NCBI RefSeq assembly: GCF_907164915.1
Contig: NC_061867.1
Coordinates: forward strand, 32,113,751-32,177,750
Direction: 5' to 3'
DNA length: 64,000 nt
DNA from: Impatiens glandulifera
Lineage: Eukaryota > Streptophyta > Magnoliopsida > Ericales > Balsaminaceae
The notes under the pieces were generated by a model, which saw only the letters and a list, made by a program, of their open reading frames with translations, did not search any database and was not told the origin of the DNA. Made by a program: the position numbers and the translations under genes. How positions within the stretch are numbered: position 1 is the first letter of the stretch; each line of letters opens with the position of its first letter. This document shows, one piece after another, positions 12,781 to 23,165 of this stretch.

Positions 12781-13556
12781 CAGATACATAACTATTATAA
12801 ATGATTTATATTAAATTTAAAGTCGGATATTATCTCTGCACATAAATTTAATTAATACCTACTTTATATATAACTAAGATAAAAGGGAGTAGGTGCTAAA
12901 GAAACACTAATGTTGATTAGTTTCTAACTAACATAAATATAGTCTATTCTCTCAATTTTATCCTAATTTAATCTATCAAATCTATCATCAACTAGTTTAA
13001 AATATTAAACTATTGTGACAGAAGATTTTAAGACAATGACAATAGACACAATTTTACTAATAGATAAATTGTTACAGTGAATTCATATATAGAATAACAA
13101 AATTTTGTTTGAGATTTAGAAAACAATTTTAGCATTGTCACCTCTTTAAGATTAAACACATTCATTTGTTCAATAAATATCGTCGTGGAAATGACGGAGT
13201 GAAGCAAATGTATTAGTTCATGAATTATATATTAAAGGAAATCATGCTAGTGCATGAATAAATCACGATCTAATTGTGGTTATATACTCTCTTCAACAAA
13301 TTATTTCTTAATGAATTGATTTATTTATGAAAAGAAACGTGAATTCCTTAACTCAAATTTTTATTAGTTGGCAATGAATCGCCATATAACGACACATTTA
13401 CAAATATAATTGTATATGTTGAGAGTGCTTATTAAAATTGTAGTGTAAATTGACTTCTTTCCAAAAAACTAAATTAACAAATGTATTAAATTTAATTTTT
13501 TTGTGCTTTGAAATTTTTTTCTCAAACACTAGTCACTCTTACTTATATTAATTAAT
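12781..13556. other. AT-rich stretch, nothing recognised
   Basis: No ORF or repeat structure beyond being part of the duplicated arm. Confidence 0.45.
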
Positions 13557-13880
13557 TTATAAAGTTTATGTCTATGATGGTTTATATAGAATATTTAGAA
13601 AATCAATTTAAGATTAGAAATGTATAATTAGTTGAAAAAATAATTAAATGAGTTGATATTGAGTTTAAACGTGTTTTTCAATGAATTGTTAATAATTGAA
13701 TGTTTGTTTAATATACACAAAACATTAATTCAAAATAAAAATAATACATTGGAAAACACATTTAAACTCAAAATCAACTCACTTAATTTATTTAATCAAC
13801 TAGTTACACATTCCCAAACTCAAACTAAAACTCTTTTCTAGTTATTCTATATAAACCATCATAGACATCAACTTTACAAG
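13557..13880. mobile_element. Foldback MITE
   Basis: Terminal inverted repeats of about 35 bases: left 'ataaagtttatgtctatga', continuing to 'tggtttatatagaat'; right 'ttctatataaaccatcatag', continuing to 'acatcaactttac'. The complementarity continues inward ('gtttaaacgtgttttt' against 'aaaacacatttaaac', 'gagttgat' against 'atcaactc'), so nearly the whole 324 bp folds into one imperfect hairpin. A 62-codon ORF inside is an artefact. The matching copy in arm 2 lies at 52167-52493. No clean target duplication was resolved, so the superfamily is not assigned. Confidence 0.78.
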
Positions 13881-14869
13881 TTACCCATAAAATGAAAATA
13901 TATAAATTTAAGATCCAAGAAAAATTATAAATAATAATGATCTTTTGGAGCAAAAAAAAAATGAAAAAAAAATATTTGGTAATAAATGTTCATTAAGGAA
14001 GTCAATTTGAACTTAAAATTGTTAATATAATATCACTCCACACAATTCCATAATGTAACGTGTGATCACCTCGTGATTTGTGATTAATCTATGTGACCAA
14101 ATATTGATGATAAATTTTGAGACATTAAAAGACACTAGAAGAAGATTTTGTAGATATTACAATTTTTTATCAATCATTTAAAATGTGTTAACATCAATAT
14201 CAAACTTATAATAAAACCAAATATACAAATAAGATCAGAATTAATACTTGGACTTTTATTAACTGAAAAAAAAACTTTATTGTAATAAACTTCATATTTT
14301 TAAGCATAACCCTTTACAACGAGTATTGATTTGTGTTCATTGAAAATTTCATATTCATTTATCTTTGTTTTAAATACCTATTTGAATCTTATTCTTCTTG
14401 CACACTTAGGAAGTTCTACTAAATTTCATGTACTATTTTTCTCAATAGTCTTCAGTTTTTGTCTTATAGCCTCTAGCATTCTCTATTGCTTCTTCAAAAT
14501 TTGTTGGATACATTTTGATATTTAGTACTACTTGAATTTTTTTTCTTAATCTTCAATAGATAATCCATAATCTTTTTATCATGTAGGATCTCTCTATGTT
14601 ACCTTCTTAGTCTTCTAAATCCAGTGTCATAAATTGAATATGAAGTTACATCATTAGTGGTGTTTTGATTGGAAGTGTTTATTACTTTTGTTGTTGATTC
14701 GGAATTTGAATATTGTTCACAATTTTCTACTTCTTCAAGTTCACTTTCATTTTCTTCTTTTAGAACTTGACTTTTCCATTGTAATTCTTAACATGTCTCT
14801 GTTGAATCCTTTTTTCGAATTCATAATTTCTCTTCTTTAAAGATAATATCTAGACTTATGATAACTTTT
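13881..14869. other. AT-rich stretch, nothing recognised
   Basis: Contains short ORFs only (for example 14331-14525), with no family signature. 14640-14870 resembles 10495-10690 ('agtggtgttttgattggaagtgt', 'cacaattttctacttcttcaagttca'), so it is part of the older tandem duplication of the integrase-bearing repeat. Confidence 0.5.
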
Positions 14870-15180
14870 TTTTCAATTGGATCATATAAACTATAAGCTT
14901 TCGACTTACAACTTACACCAAATAGGATACAATCATGGCTTTAATTATCCAAATTTAATATTTTCTATCAGAAACATGCACATGAGTAAGACATCAACAA
15001 ATTCTAAAGTACTCAAATGATGGAATGAAATTATTTTTATTATGAATTTGAACTTTATGTATCTTTTTTTGTATCAAGGAAATCATTATAACTATTTCAT
15101 ATGTCGAAGTACACTGTATTGGAAGCATTTAAGTAATATGAACAGGCTAAATAATTAATTGGTTAGTCATCTCTATATAT
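14870..15180 (-). pseudogene. Second decayed copia integrase C-terminus, minus strand
   Basis: The minus strand again gives the FECLVHVHVS-like and KAYSLYDPIEKKVII-like text of an integrase C-terminal end at 15010-14870. At 15060-15180 it is flanked by the same 'caaggaaatcat..aact..t.catatg..gaagtaca' segment that flanks the copy at 10140-10280. It is therefore a diverged duplicate of the 10680-11620 remnant. Confidence 0.6.
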
Positions 15181-15284
15181 AATAGAGATGACATGATTGA
15201 AATTATTTAACAAAAAACTATGTGTGGTACAAATTTATTTAAAATTACAAATTTCCAACTATAAAAAAAATCAATCACTTTCAA

Positions 15285-15870
15285 CTTAGCGGCAGATCCG
15301 ACGCGACTAATAGATAAGCCTTTCATTAGAGAGAAAATGTAAGGACAATAAAAATATTGTCTAATCACCTGATAGATAAGCCTTTCATTAGAGAGAAAAT
15401 GCAAAAACAATGAAAATATTGTCTAATCACCCGTCAGTTGAATCAATAATTATTGAATAATTTTATTATTTTATTATAGTTTATCTTTTCGACAACATAT
15501 ATAAATACTCTCTAATATAATACACATAATTTTATATCATATCATCTTACTCTCTCTAGAATTCCAAGAGATAATTCTCTCTACATTTCTCTTTTGAATC
15601 CTGTGACGAAGATTCAGGTACTTTTCAAGTTCGTTGTGTAGTGATTCTAGTGCTGAATCATTATTAGATTCGTTGTGTTGTGAGAGCAAGCCATCTATTA
15701 TAAATTCCAGCACAAGAGGACACGATAAAATTATTTTAAAGAAAATGTGTCTAACAAATGCCTCAAATCAACTATCAAATTCGGTGATAAGGTTATTCGT
15801 ATAATTAATTTAATTTATTTGTAATATGATATGTATATATATATTTTTTTATTTATTTAAAGATAATATT
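15285..15870 (+). mobile_element. LTR fragment, family C, plus orientation
   Basis: Similar in reverse complement to the LTR at 59271-60084: shared 'aattattgaataattttat'-like text, a TATA-like 'caacatatataaatac' (15493-15508), 'ctctctagaattc', 'gattcaggtac' and the motif-rich part around 'agcacaagaggacacgataaaa'. It also holds a local tandem duplication: 'gatagataagcctttcattagagagaaaatg' at 15309-15339 and 15371-15401, with 'aatattgtctaatcacc' after each. The left edge is approximate. The right part forms the first half of the 820-bp tandem unit described next. Confidence 0.55.
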
Positions 15871-17264
15871 TTGTCTTCATTCCATTATAATTATTTTTAG
15901 AATATTTATATATATAATATTAGATAGTAAAAAAACAATTTAAAATTACATACTAGTATAATTATTTTATTTACTTGTATAAATTATTAAAATATATATA
16001 AATAATTTAGACACTAAAGATATATGAGAGATGAAGGTTTAAAAATTAACCATCATTATTTATATATATAGATTAGTTAGTTAAAAAGTTGAACTTATAT
16101 TATTAAAATTTCCCTCGTTCATCAAATTTTGAGTTGAATTTTTTTTTTTGGAAAAACGACTTAGCGTCATTTCATTAAAAATTCCCAAAAGTGAAAAAAA
16201 AATCACGAGTTTAAGAGATCATTTTAGACAGGCCTAGAATGATTTTGAAGTCGTAACATTCTGAGTAAAAGCTAAAAATCTAAAAACGTAAATGAATTAT
16301 CTAATTAAAATGCTTTCAATTCTAGTGAGTTTAAAAAACGGTAAATTTCAGTTCCTACAGATATTCCAGTTCTGCTCCGTGCTTGGAATTCTTGTCCACG
16401 TTCCCGCGAGGGCGCTGCAATCCGATACAATATCTTTCTATAACTTTTCAAGTTCGTTTTGTAGTGATTCTAGTGCTGAATCATTATTAGATTCGTTGTG
16501 CTGTGGGAGCAAGCCATCTATTATAAATTCCAGCACAAGAGGACACGATAAAATTGTTTTAAAGGAAATGTGTCTAACACATGCCTCAAATCAACCATCA
16601 AATTCGGTGATAAGGTTATTCGTATATTTAATTTAATTTAATTTATTTGTAATATGATATGTATACATATATTTTTCTATTTATTTAAAGATAATATTTT
16701 GTCTTCTAACCTTTATAATTATTTTTAGAATTTTTAAATATATAATATTAGATTGAAAAAAACAATTTAAAATTACCTACTGGTATAATTATTTTATTTA
16801 CTCGTTTAAATTATTAAAAAAATATATAAATAATTTAGACACTAAAGAGTAAGAGAGAGATGAAAGTTTAAAAATTAAACATCATTATTTATATATATAG
16901 ATTAGTTAGTTAAAAAGGTTAACTTATATTATTAAAATGTCCCTCGTTCATCAAATTTGGAGTTGAATTTTTTTTTTGGAAAAACGACTTAGCGTCATTT
17001 CATTAAAAATTCCCAAAAATAGGAAAAAAAACCATGAGTTTAAGAGATCATTCTTGTTAGGCCTAGAATGATTTTGAAGTCGTAACATTATGAGTAAAAG
17101 CTAAAAACGTAAATGAATTATCTGATTAAAATGCTTTCAATTCTAGTGAGTTCAAAATACGGTATATTTCAGTTCCTACAGATATTCCAGTTCTAATCCG
17201 TGCTTTGAATTCTTGTCCACCTTCCCGCGAGGGCGCTGCAATCCGATACAATATCTTTCCATAA
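15622..17264. repeat. Tandem duplication, two units of ~820 bp (LTR fragment + LINE 3' tail)
   Basis: Unit 1 is 15622-16444 and unit 2 is 16445-17264. Each starts with 'ttttcaagttcgttttgtagtgattctagtgctgaatca' (family-C LTR text) and ends with LINE 3' sequence 'gcgagggcgctgcaatccgatacaatatcttt.cataac'. At the end of unit 2 the LINE continues normally ('aactcttcaacgctcc'). At the end of unit 1 it jumps to LTR text ('aacttttcaagttcg'). The shared 'ct.ttcaa' at the junction suggests a microhomology-mediated duplication. The 114-codon open frame at 16292-16636 straddles this junction and is not a gene. Arm 2 carries the same structure at about 48780-50430. Confidence 0.85.
16140..16444 (-). repeat. 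Second copy of the LINE 3' tail
   Basis: The last ~300 bp of the LINE (including 'gacgctaagtcg', 'cttaaactcgtg' and the A-tail seen as a T run at 16140-16149) is repeated here by the 820-bp tandem duplication. It contains no zinc-binding domain. Confidence 0.8.
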
Positions 17265-17624
17265 CTCTTCAACGCTCCTGCGGGTTCTATCATATATCCT
17301 TACATTTCGCTCTTGCCAAATGTTATACACCAATGCTCCAAAGCCGCACTTGAACACACTTGTTGCAAATCTATTTCCCTTGCCTTTGAGTAGTGCTGCA
17401 TCTTTGATTTCATTCCATTTGCTCGGGAAACTGACCAGCTCCAAGATTTTATAGAATTTGTCCCAAAACTCTGAAACAACACAACAGTTCCCGAATAGGT
17501 GATCTATGGTTTCTTCATTTCCTCTACATAGAAGACAATTCGTATTCGGGATGCTTATATACTTGCTGATACGATCATGTGTGTGGTGTCTTTCCCAGAA
17601 GGCGAGCCATAAGATGAATTGGTG
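16968..17624 (-). pseudogene. L1-type LINE: ORF2 zinc-binding C-terminus and 3' UTR
   Basis: On the minus strand 17624-17193 is an uninterrupted 143-codon frame reading HQFILWLAFWERHHTHDRIS, then CLLCRGNEETIDHLF, then C, WDKFY and NIWQERNVRIY. This is the 'reverse-transcriptase zinc-binding' domain at the end of plant LINE ORF2, with its C-x2-C...H-x4-C metal ligands (CLLC...HLFGNC). It lacks RT and endonuclease and has no start codon, so it is a 5'-truncated copy. The 3' UTR continues leftwards, ends in 'aatgaaatgacgctaagtcg' and terminates in a short A-tail (T run at 16968-16977 on the plus strand). In arm 2 the same frame is shortened by a TGA at 48777. Confidence 0.88.
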
Positions 17625-17639
17625 TCCAGGGAGTTTAAT

Positions 17640-18229
17640 TTTATGTTTAACCGTTTTAATTTATGGGCGAGTTAACCCACAATACGACCCAAGTATCCAT
17701 TACTCTCACAAATATTTCCAAATTAACCACAACTCACGATCCGACAATCCGAACACTTTAAAAATTAAGCATCATTATATTGTTAAAATGTCCGGCGTTC
17801 AACAAATTTGATGTTGATTTAAAAATATAAAGTGTTATTAGCCTAGTTGGTTAAAGGATTGTACTTGTTTTGTTAGGTTGTAAGTTCAAAACATACCTAT
17901 ACCATTTTTAATTTTATTTTTAACCGTTTGAAGTTTATTGGAGGGTCAACCCACAATCCGACCCAAGTATCCATTTACTCTCACATATATATCAAAATTA
18001 ACAACAACTCTCGAACCAACAATCCAGACACTTTAAAAATTAAGCATCATTAAATATATATATATATATATATATAAATTAGGTAAAAACTTGAATTTAT
18101 ATTGTTAAAATGTTACGCGTTCATCAAATTTTGTATTGATTTAAAGATATAAAATATTATTTGCCTAGTTGGTTAAAAGGTTGTACTTGTTTTGTTAGGT
18201 TGCAAGTTTGAAACATACCTATATCATTT
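17640..18229. repeat. Two tandem SINE-like units
   Basis: Two ~290-bp units (17640-17935 and 17936-18229) share 'aacccacaat.cgacccaagtatccat', 'ctttaaaaattaagcatcat' and 'gcctagttggttaaa'. The segments 17839-17901 and 18161-18225 look tRNA-derived: TAGCCTAGTTGG fits a pol III A box, and 'gttgcaagtttgaaac' about 35 bases later is a degenerate B box. A (TA) tract lies at 18055-18076. The second unit is cut by the start of the element-B LTR. A tRNA-derived SINE is my best reading; no A-tail or target duplication was pinned down. Confidence 0.55.
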
Positions 18230-20358
18230 TGTTGGGTCAAATTATTTTGACTAAGTGTTGAAATAATTTAACTACTGAAATTTTGATGATGAAATAACTT
18301 ATGAGTTTTAATATAGGTGTATTGAAACAATATGTCATAAGACTTGGGTCTAATGACGGTCATTAGAATGATTTTGGCTTTCGTTGCATAAAATTAGACG
18401 TACAGTCTAACTAATCGGAGTTAGACGTGTAGTCTAATGAATGTAAAGAATTAGACGCAAGTCTAATGAATACATAGAATTAGACTTACAGTCTAACTCA
18501 TCGGAGTTAGACATATAGTATAATAGAAGTGTAATTAGACGGATGGTCTAATAGATACACGGAATTAGACGTAAGTCTAATGCAAAGAATTAGACGTACA
18601 GTCTAACTCATCGGAGTTAGACATGTAGTCTAATAGACGTAAAGAATTAGACGCAAGTCTAATGAATACACGGAATTAGACGTAAGTCTAATATGTTTGT
18701 AATTAGACGGGTAGTCTAATTAATATTCGGAATTAGACGTAAGTCTAATATGTTTGTAATTAGACGGGTAGTCTAATTGATATTCAAAATTAGACGTATA
18801 GTCTAACTCATCGGAGTTAGACGTGCAGTCTAATATATTTGCAATTAGACGGGTAGTCTAATTTATGCGGAATTAGATGTGCAGTCTAACTCAGTGGAGT
18901 TAGACGTGCAGTCTAATAGAATGTGAAAGTTAGACGTGCGTCTAACTCCTTCAGATAAGTCTGAGATAGAACCGGAATTAGACGTGCAGTCTAACTTAGT
19001 GGAGTTAGACGTGCAGTCTAATGGTTATTGGATAATTAGACGTGTAGTCTAATTAAGTGAAAATTAGACGTGTATTCTAATTAAGTGAAAGTTAAACGTA
19101 CGTTTAACTCCTTTAGATAAGTCTGAGGTAGAACCGGAATTAGACGTGTAGTCTAACTCAGTGGAGTTAGACGTGCAGTCTAACTCAGTGGAGTTAGACG
19201 TGTAGTCTAATGGTTATTGGATAATTAGACGTGTAGTCTAATTAAGTGAAAGTTAGACGTGCGTCTAACTCCTTCAGATAAGTCTGAGGTAGAACCGGAA
19301 TTAGACGTGCAATCTAACTCAGTGGAGTTAGACGTGCAGTCTAATGGTTATTGGATAATTAGACACGAGTTTAATTCTATTAGACCAGGCGGTCTAATAG
19401 ACGTTTTTCTATTAGAAGAAGATGACTTATTTCATTAGACTGATTTTCACAATCCGTCTAACTAAAATCCGTCTAATGCTCAGTTTAATCAGTACGCTTG
19501 AATCTAGCATTTCACCTACCCACGTGCTATAGCTGTACCCTACTTTTGCTCCACTTTCTAGTGAAGATTAATACAACAGCTATATGCATCTAATCAAAGA
19601 TTACCACGTAAGAGAATTTTCCTCACATTACTTGTTTTGCAGGTACACCCCTGATGAAATATTCGGCGCACTACCCGTGATGTACATCCACGATCCTTGT
19701 GCTCAGAATCTGCTGTGTACAATGGAGTCTTTCCAATGGAAGAGTGTCACATATCATTCTTGAAGATTCGACCATTAGCTCCTGCTCAGTATTTAACAAA
19801 TCTCAAGGACAACGGACAATCGGCCATACGAACAAGCGAATACAACGAACAAGCAATCTGATTTGGCAGAGAGAGAAACTACTCAATCATCTTGCTTACT
19901 GAACTCATATTGTGAAGCTTCTTTCTGATTGTACTGTGTGTGAATCGAGAGAGAGAGCTAGAATCAAAACACCTGTAGCTGAGTGATATTCTTCATCTTG
20001 TAATTGAACAGAAAGTGTTATGTTCAATAGTGAGATAAGTGTGTGTAAATTGTATTTGATTCGAACCATATTATAGTGAATCCTTCCGGTGGTTGGAAGA
20101 AGGGGTGACATAGGAGAGTTTCTCCGAACATCCATAAACAAACTGCTTTATTCTTCATTTCTGTCATCTTTTCATATTTCATCTTGTGCTTCAATCCCAT
20201 GTAAACAATTTCGCCTTGAATCCGTTTCAAGTGTTTACACAAGTTTGCGTAGAATAGAAAGTGAATTAAATCTCTCACAGGATTTCTTTTAAACCGTTTT
20301 TCATAAGCCTTCATCTTTAGCCAGATCCCCGTCTCTATCTATAAAGTCGATACTATCA
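18230..20358 (+). mobile_element. Element B1: 5' LTR (~2.1 kb)
   Basis: Starts TGTTGGGTCA right after the truncated SINE-like unit and ends CTATCA, followed by a primer site. The left ~1 kb is the hairpin array listed separately. The right part (19400-20358) has ordinary LTR text and includes, at 20105-20138, GTGACATAGGAG followed by TCTCCGAACATCCATAAA, a motif also present near the end of the family-A LTRs. The arm-2 copy (45690-47816) has the same ends and nearly the same length. No 3' LTR is visible because the element runs into the gap, so completeness is unknown. No clear TATA box was found. Confidence 0.82.
18394..19403. repeat. Array of ~34 short inverted repeats (TTAGAC..GTCTAA)
   Basis: The motif TTAGACGTGCAGTCTAA and variants (spacers GTGCA, GTGTA, GGGTA, GTAA, GCAA) occur about 34 times in 1 kb. 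Each is a 6-7-base inverted repeat able to form a small hairpin, and neighbouring motifs are themselves arranged as mirrored pairs ('gtctaactcagtggagttagac'). In the right part a higher-order unit of ~145 bases is repeated about three times, recognisable by 'ggttattggataattagac' and 'ccttcagataagtctgag.tagaaccgg'. Units decay toward the edges. The same word recurs inside the element at 22440-22800. Confidence 0.92.
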
Positions 20359-20360
20359 AT

Positions 20361-20373
20361 TGGAATCAGAGCC
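20361..20373 (+). promoter_or_regulatory. Primer binding site of element B1
   Basis: TGGAATCAGAGCC, two bases after the LTR end. It differs by one base from TGGTATCAGAGCC, the Met-tRNA-complementary site used by most plant copia elements. Confidence 0.8.
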
Positions 20374-20403
20374 CTGTTTCTATTCTCAAGCCTTTCCTGA
20401 AAA

Positions 20404-22240
20404 ATGTCGAACATACCCAAAGATGCCAGTGCTACAGCCATTCCAACCCTCTCTCGTGAAAACTACATCGTTTGGAAGAAAAAGAGTTCGTTCTCATCTC
20501 TCTTTTCTTCATGATGACATGTGGAGCGTTGTCATAGAAGAACCTATCAAGATTGATAAGGAGAAGGCCGACTAGACCTCTGATGAAAAGAGGCAGAACA
20601 ACCTCAACAACATGGCTCTTGATGTTCTGTACAGATTTCTTGATGACAGTATGTTCAAGTACATCATCGAATGTGACACTGCCAAAGAGGTCTAGGACAG
20701 ACTCACTCAACTGTGTGAGGGCAATGAGCAAACCAAGGAAAACAAGATCACGGTTGCTACTCAACAGTTCGACAGCTTCAAAATGCGTCTTGGTGAAACA
20801 ATGAACGATTTCGACACCAGATTCAGCAAGATCGTCTCCTCTCTGTCTATTCTAGGCAAGACCTATGGCAACCGGAAGCTTGCTATCAAGGTCATGCGTG
20901 CTCTTCCAAGAGAATAGGACTTAAAGACTATGGCGATGAGAGAATCCAAAGATCTTAACACGATCTCTCTCTCTTTGATCTCTTTGCTGACCTCAAGGCC
21001 TATGAGTTCGAGATGAACTGTAGGATGGAAGAAGATCAACCCTCGTCTGTTATCATTTCCAAGGCGCTGGTGACTGCTGAAGAGCCACCAACCGCTCTGG
21101 ACGTGAAGATGGCAGCTCAGCAGCTGAGCAACGATGCCATGTCTCTCTTTGTGAAGAAGTTTGGCGACTTCATGAAGAAGAGCAACTCTAACTTAAACTC
21201 TCTAATGATAATAGAAAATCTAAAGCTAATGTTTCTTGTTTTAACTGTGGTATTAAAGGTCATTATGCATCGAAATGCCGGAAGCCAAAGCGTGAAGATG
21301 CCAAGAATGATGGAAAAGTGTTGAAGGCTCTTATGGCTGGTGATGGAAAGAACAGAGGAAACAGCAGTGGCTCGTACTTTTCATCCAGTGAAAGTGATGA
21401 AGAAGACGTGGTTTGCTTCATCGCCAGAGAAGATGAAGAAGGAACTCAGGAGACTGAGGTATTTGATTTCTCTTCCGAAAGGTTTTCAAGGGAACAACTG
21501 GTAGCTGCACTAGATGACATGGTCATCGAGTACAGAAAGCTAGCAGAATCTCTAAATGAAAATAAATCTTCATCAGATGTAAATAAACCAAATCTGTTTA
21601 AAAGGGAAGAGTCAAATGATTTTGAAAAGAAGATTGAAGAGATCTCATCTGAGAATGAGATGCTCAAAGATCAGATTCAAACTCTTTAATCTAAAAACAA
21701 AAGGCTTAACTATGTTGTCTGTGCATGGACAAGGTCTGGTGATGTTGTCAAATATCAAATCAACATGTTGAAACCTGGTGGATCTAGATCCGGATTTGGA
21801 TTTGATAGCAATGATCCTAATCTGTCATGCAAAAAGTCCAGACCAAATGACAAACTTAAGGCAATAAGTTTTGTCAAAGGGAGTATGACTGACATTGAAT
21901 CTGATCCTATTCATGAAGAAGTTGCTTTCAAAAATGAAATATTTTATGTCCCACCGACTATTAGCTGGTTTAAGAATAAGCTAGAAAAGTCTGGTAATTT
22001 AAAACCTGACTTTAACTCAAGGAGTTTTAAAAGAAAATCTTCTTCAAAAGCTAAAGGATCAGTGGCTAGCAGGAAGTCATCTGCTAAGTCAAAATCTTAT
22101 GCATTAATCACAACACAAAATGGGAAATCCATTAGAATAACTCAAATATGGATTCCTAAAGGACTAATTGATCGAGGACCCAATTGAGTATGGGTACCAA
22201 AATGTGTAAATAGTTTATTTTGTAGGTGATGCAGGAGGAT
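20404..22240 (+). pseudogene. Element B1 gag (copia-type), broken
   Basis: The ATG at 20404 opens MSNIPKDASATAIPTLSREN and then shifts frame at an A run near 20470. Across frames follow the UBN2-like gag body (LHDDMWSVVIEEPIKIDKEK, IIECDTAKEV, TKENKI.VATQQFDSFKM, GETMNDFDTRFSKIVSSL), a CCHC knuckle at 21237-21278 (CFNCGIKGHYASKC), an acidic spacer (YFSSSESDEEDVVCFIARED) and a coiled-coil-like part. The tail has GFGFDSNDPN and ends with ITQIWIPKGLIDRGPN, the usual linker before protease in SIRE-type elements. Damage: at least three stops in the body (for example the TAG after KEKAD), a CT-repeat slip near 20960, a frameshift just before the knuckle and a TAA at 21687. Arm 2 shares most of these lesions. 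Cytoplasmic particle-forming role by family. Confidence 0.88.
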
Positions 22241-22440
22241 CTCAAGAAGGAAGCTAGAAGAGTACTCTTCTGAGTACACAGCTTGGAAAATCAACAATGG
22301 CATCTGCCATTCTGGAAGAATAAATGCTTTTATTTTGTTAAAAATGTTTTTGGTCTTTGGACCACAAAAATTACTTATTAAACTTAATGTCTATATTCAT
22401 AATGAGAGGGAAAAATTTCTTTGGAAGTAAAGTTACTCTC
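22241..22440 (+). pseudogene. Pol deletion scar after gag (possible protease trace)
   Basis: After the gag linker (…GTACCAAAATGTGTAAATAG at about 22193-22212) only ~200 bp separate gag from the TAGAC-rich internal region. One frame gives 'AWKINNGICHSGR' near 22284-22322, which could be a decayed form of the copia protease motif (W.IDSGCSRHMTG), but this is weak. Integrase, RT and RNase H are absent, so essentially all of pol has been deleted. The arm-2 copy has the same scar (43610-43810). Confidence 0.55.
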
Positions 22441-22800
22441 TAGACGAATATCCTTAATCGGTCTAATTAGACAAGGGTGTCTAAAAGAAACAGTATGTAC
22501 TTAGACGTATTTTTGCTCATAATCTATACATCTAAGTCTATATATTGAGGTGTTATACCTACGCAATTAGACGGACACGTCTAATAGACGTTAGACGTTT
22601 TTACGTCATGAGCAAAAGGATGCTCACGTCTAATAAACACACGTCTAACACGTGGTGTTTATGCGGAATTAGATGTACACGTCTAATAAACATGAGACGG
22701 TTTTTTATAAACACGGAATTAGACGTATGCGTCTAATAAACTCATCCGTCTAATAGACGATGTGTTATATGGATTTGTGGAGTAAGAAAAACGTCTAACT
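22440..22800. repeat. TAGAC-rich internal region of element B1
   Basis: The family-B word reappears here about fifteen times in both orientations ('ttagacggacacgtctaa', 'tagacgttagacg', 'ttagacgtatgcgtctaa'), upstream of the accessory ORF. Spacers differ from the LTR array (ACAC, TATGC). A 63-codon ORF across it is an artefact of the repeats. Matching segment in arm 2: 43240-43600. Confidence 0.85.
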
Positions 22801-23036
22801 ACGTGCCGATTAGAGTGATCAAGGACAGCTGTCCCACGTTGAGAGCTATCTGCTTTTCCCGCTCAAAAAATCAAACAGTCATCTCTTAATAACATGAAGA
22901 CACGTGTCTATCAAGTTAGAGAAAATGACTGATATACCCTCATTGTTAATGATGACTCCTTGAAAAAGGACGTATAACATTTATTAATGGCCATACCCCT
23001 AGAATAGATGGTTATTCTGTATTTCCCTCTTTCATC

Positions 23037-23044
23037 TATATAAG
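23037..23044 (+). promoter_or_regulatory. TATA box of the B1 accessory ORF
   Basis: TATATAAG, 129 bp upstream of the ATG at 23166, followed by a pyrimidine-rich leader ('ctttcttttcatttctctcactaaatctctctg'). It is conserved in arm 2 (plus-strand CTTATATA at 42995-43002). It suggests a pol II promoter separate from the LTR. Confidence 0.6.
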
Positions 23045-23165
23045 GACATTACTGCATGAATTTGAAAGTTTTCAATCCTTCAAAATTCCTAAGAACCCTA
23101 GCTTTCTTTTCATTTCTCTCACTAAATCTCTCTGAAATCCTGTGTCGATTCATATTCTTTCGAAA

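Noticed and set aside
16292..16636. 114-codon ORF, also in arm 2
   Set aside because: It spans the LINE-tail/LTR junction of the tandem duplication, so it cannot be a conserved protein; its presence in both arms only reflects the duplication.
17839..17901. tRNA gene
   Set aside because: A and B box-like text is present, but no cloverleaf with acceptor and anticodon arms can be drawn; the tandem context fits a tRNA-derived SINE.
18394..19403. CRISPR-like appearance of regularly spaced short palindromic repeats
   Set aside because: Units are separated by short, related spacers of varying length inside an LTR of a plant retrotransposon, with no cas genes; this is a minisatellite of hairpins.
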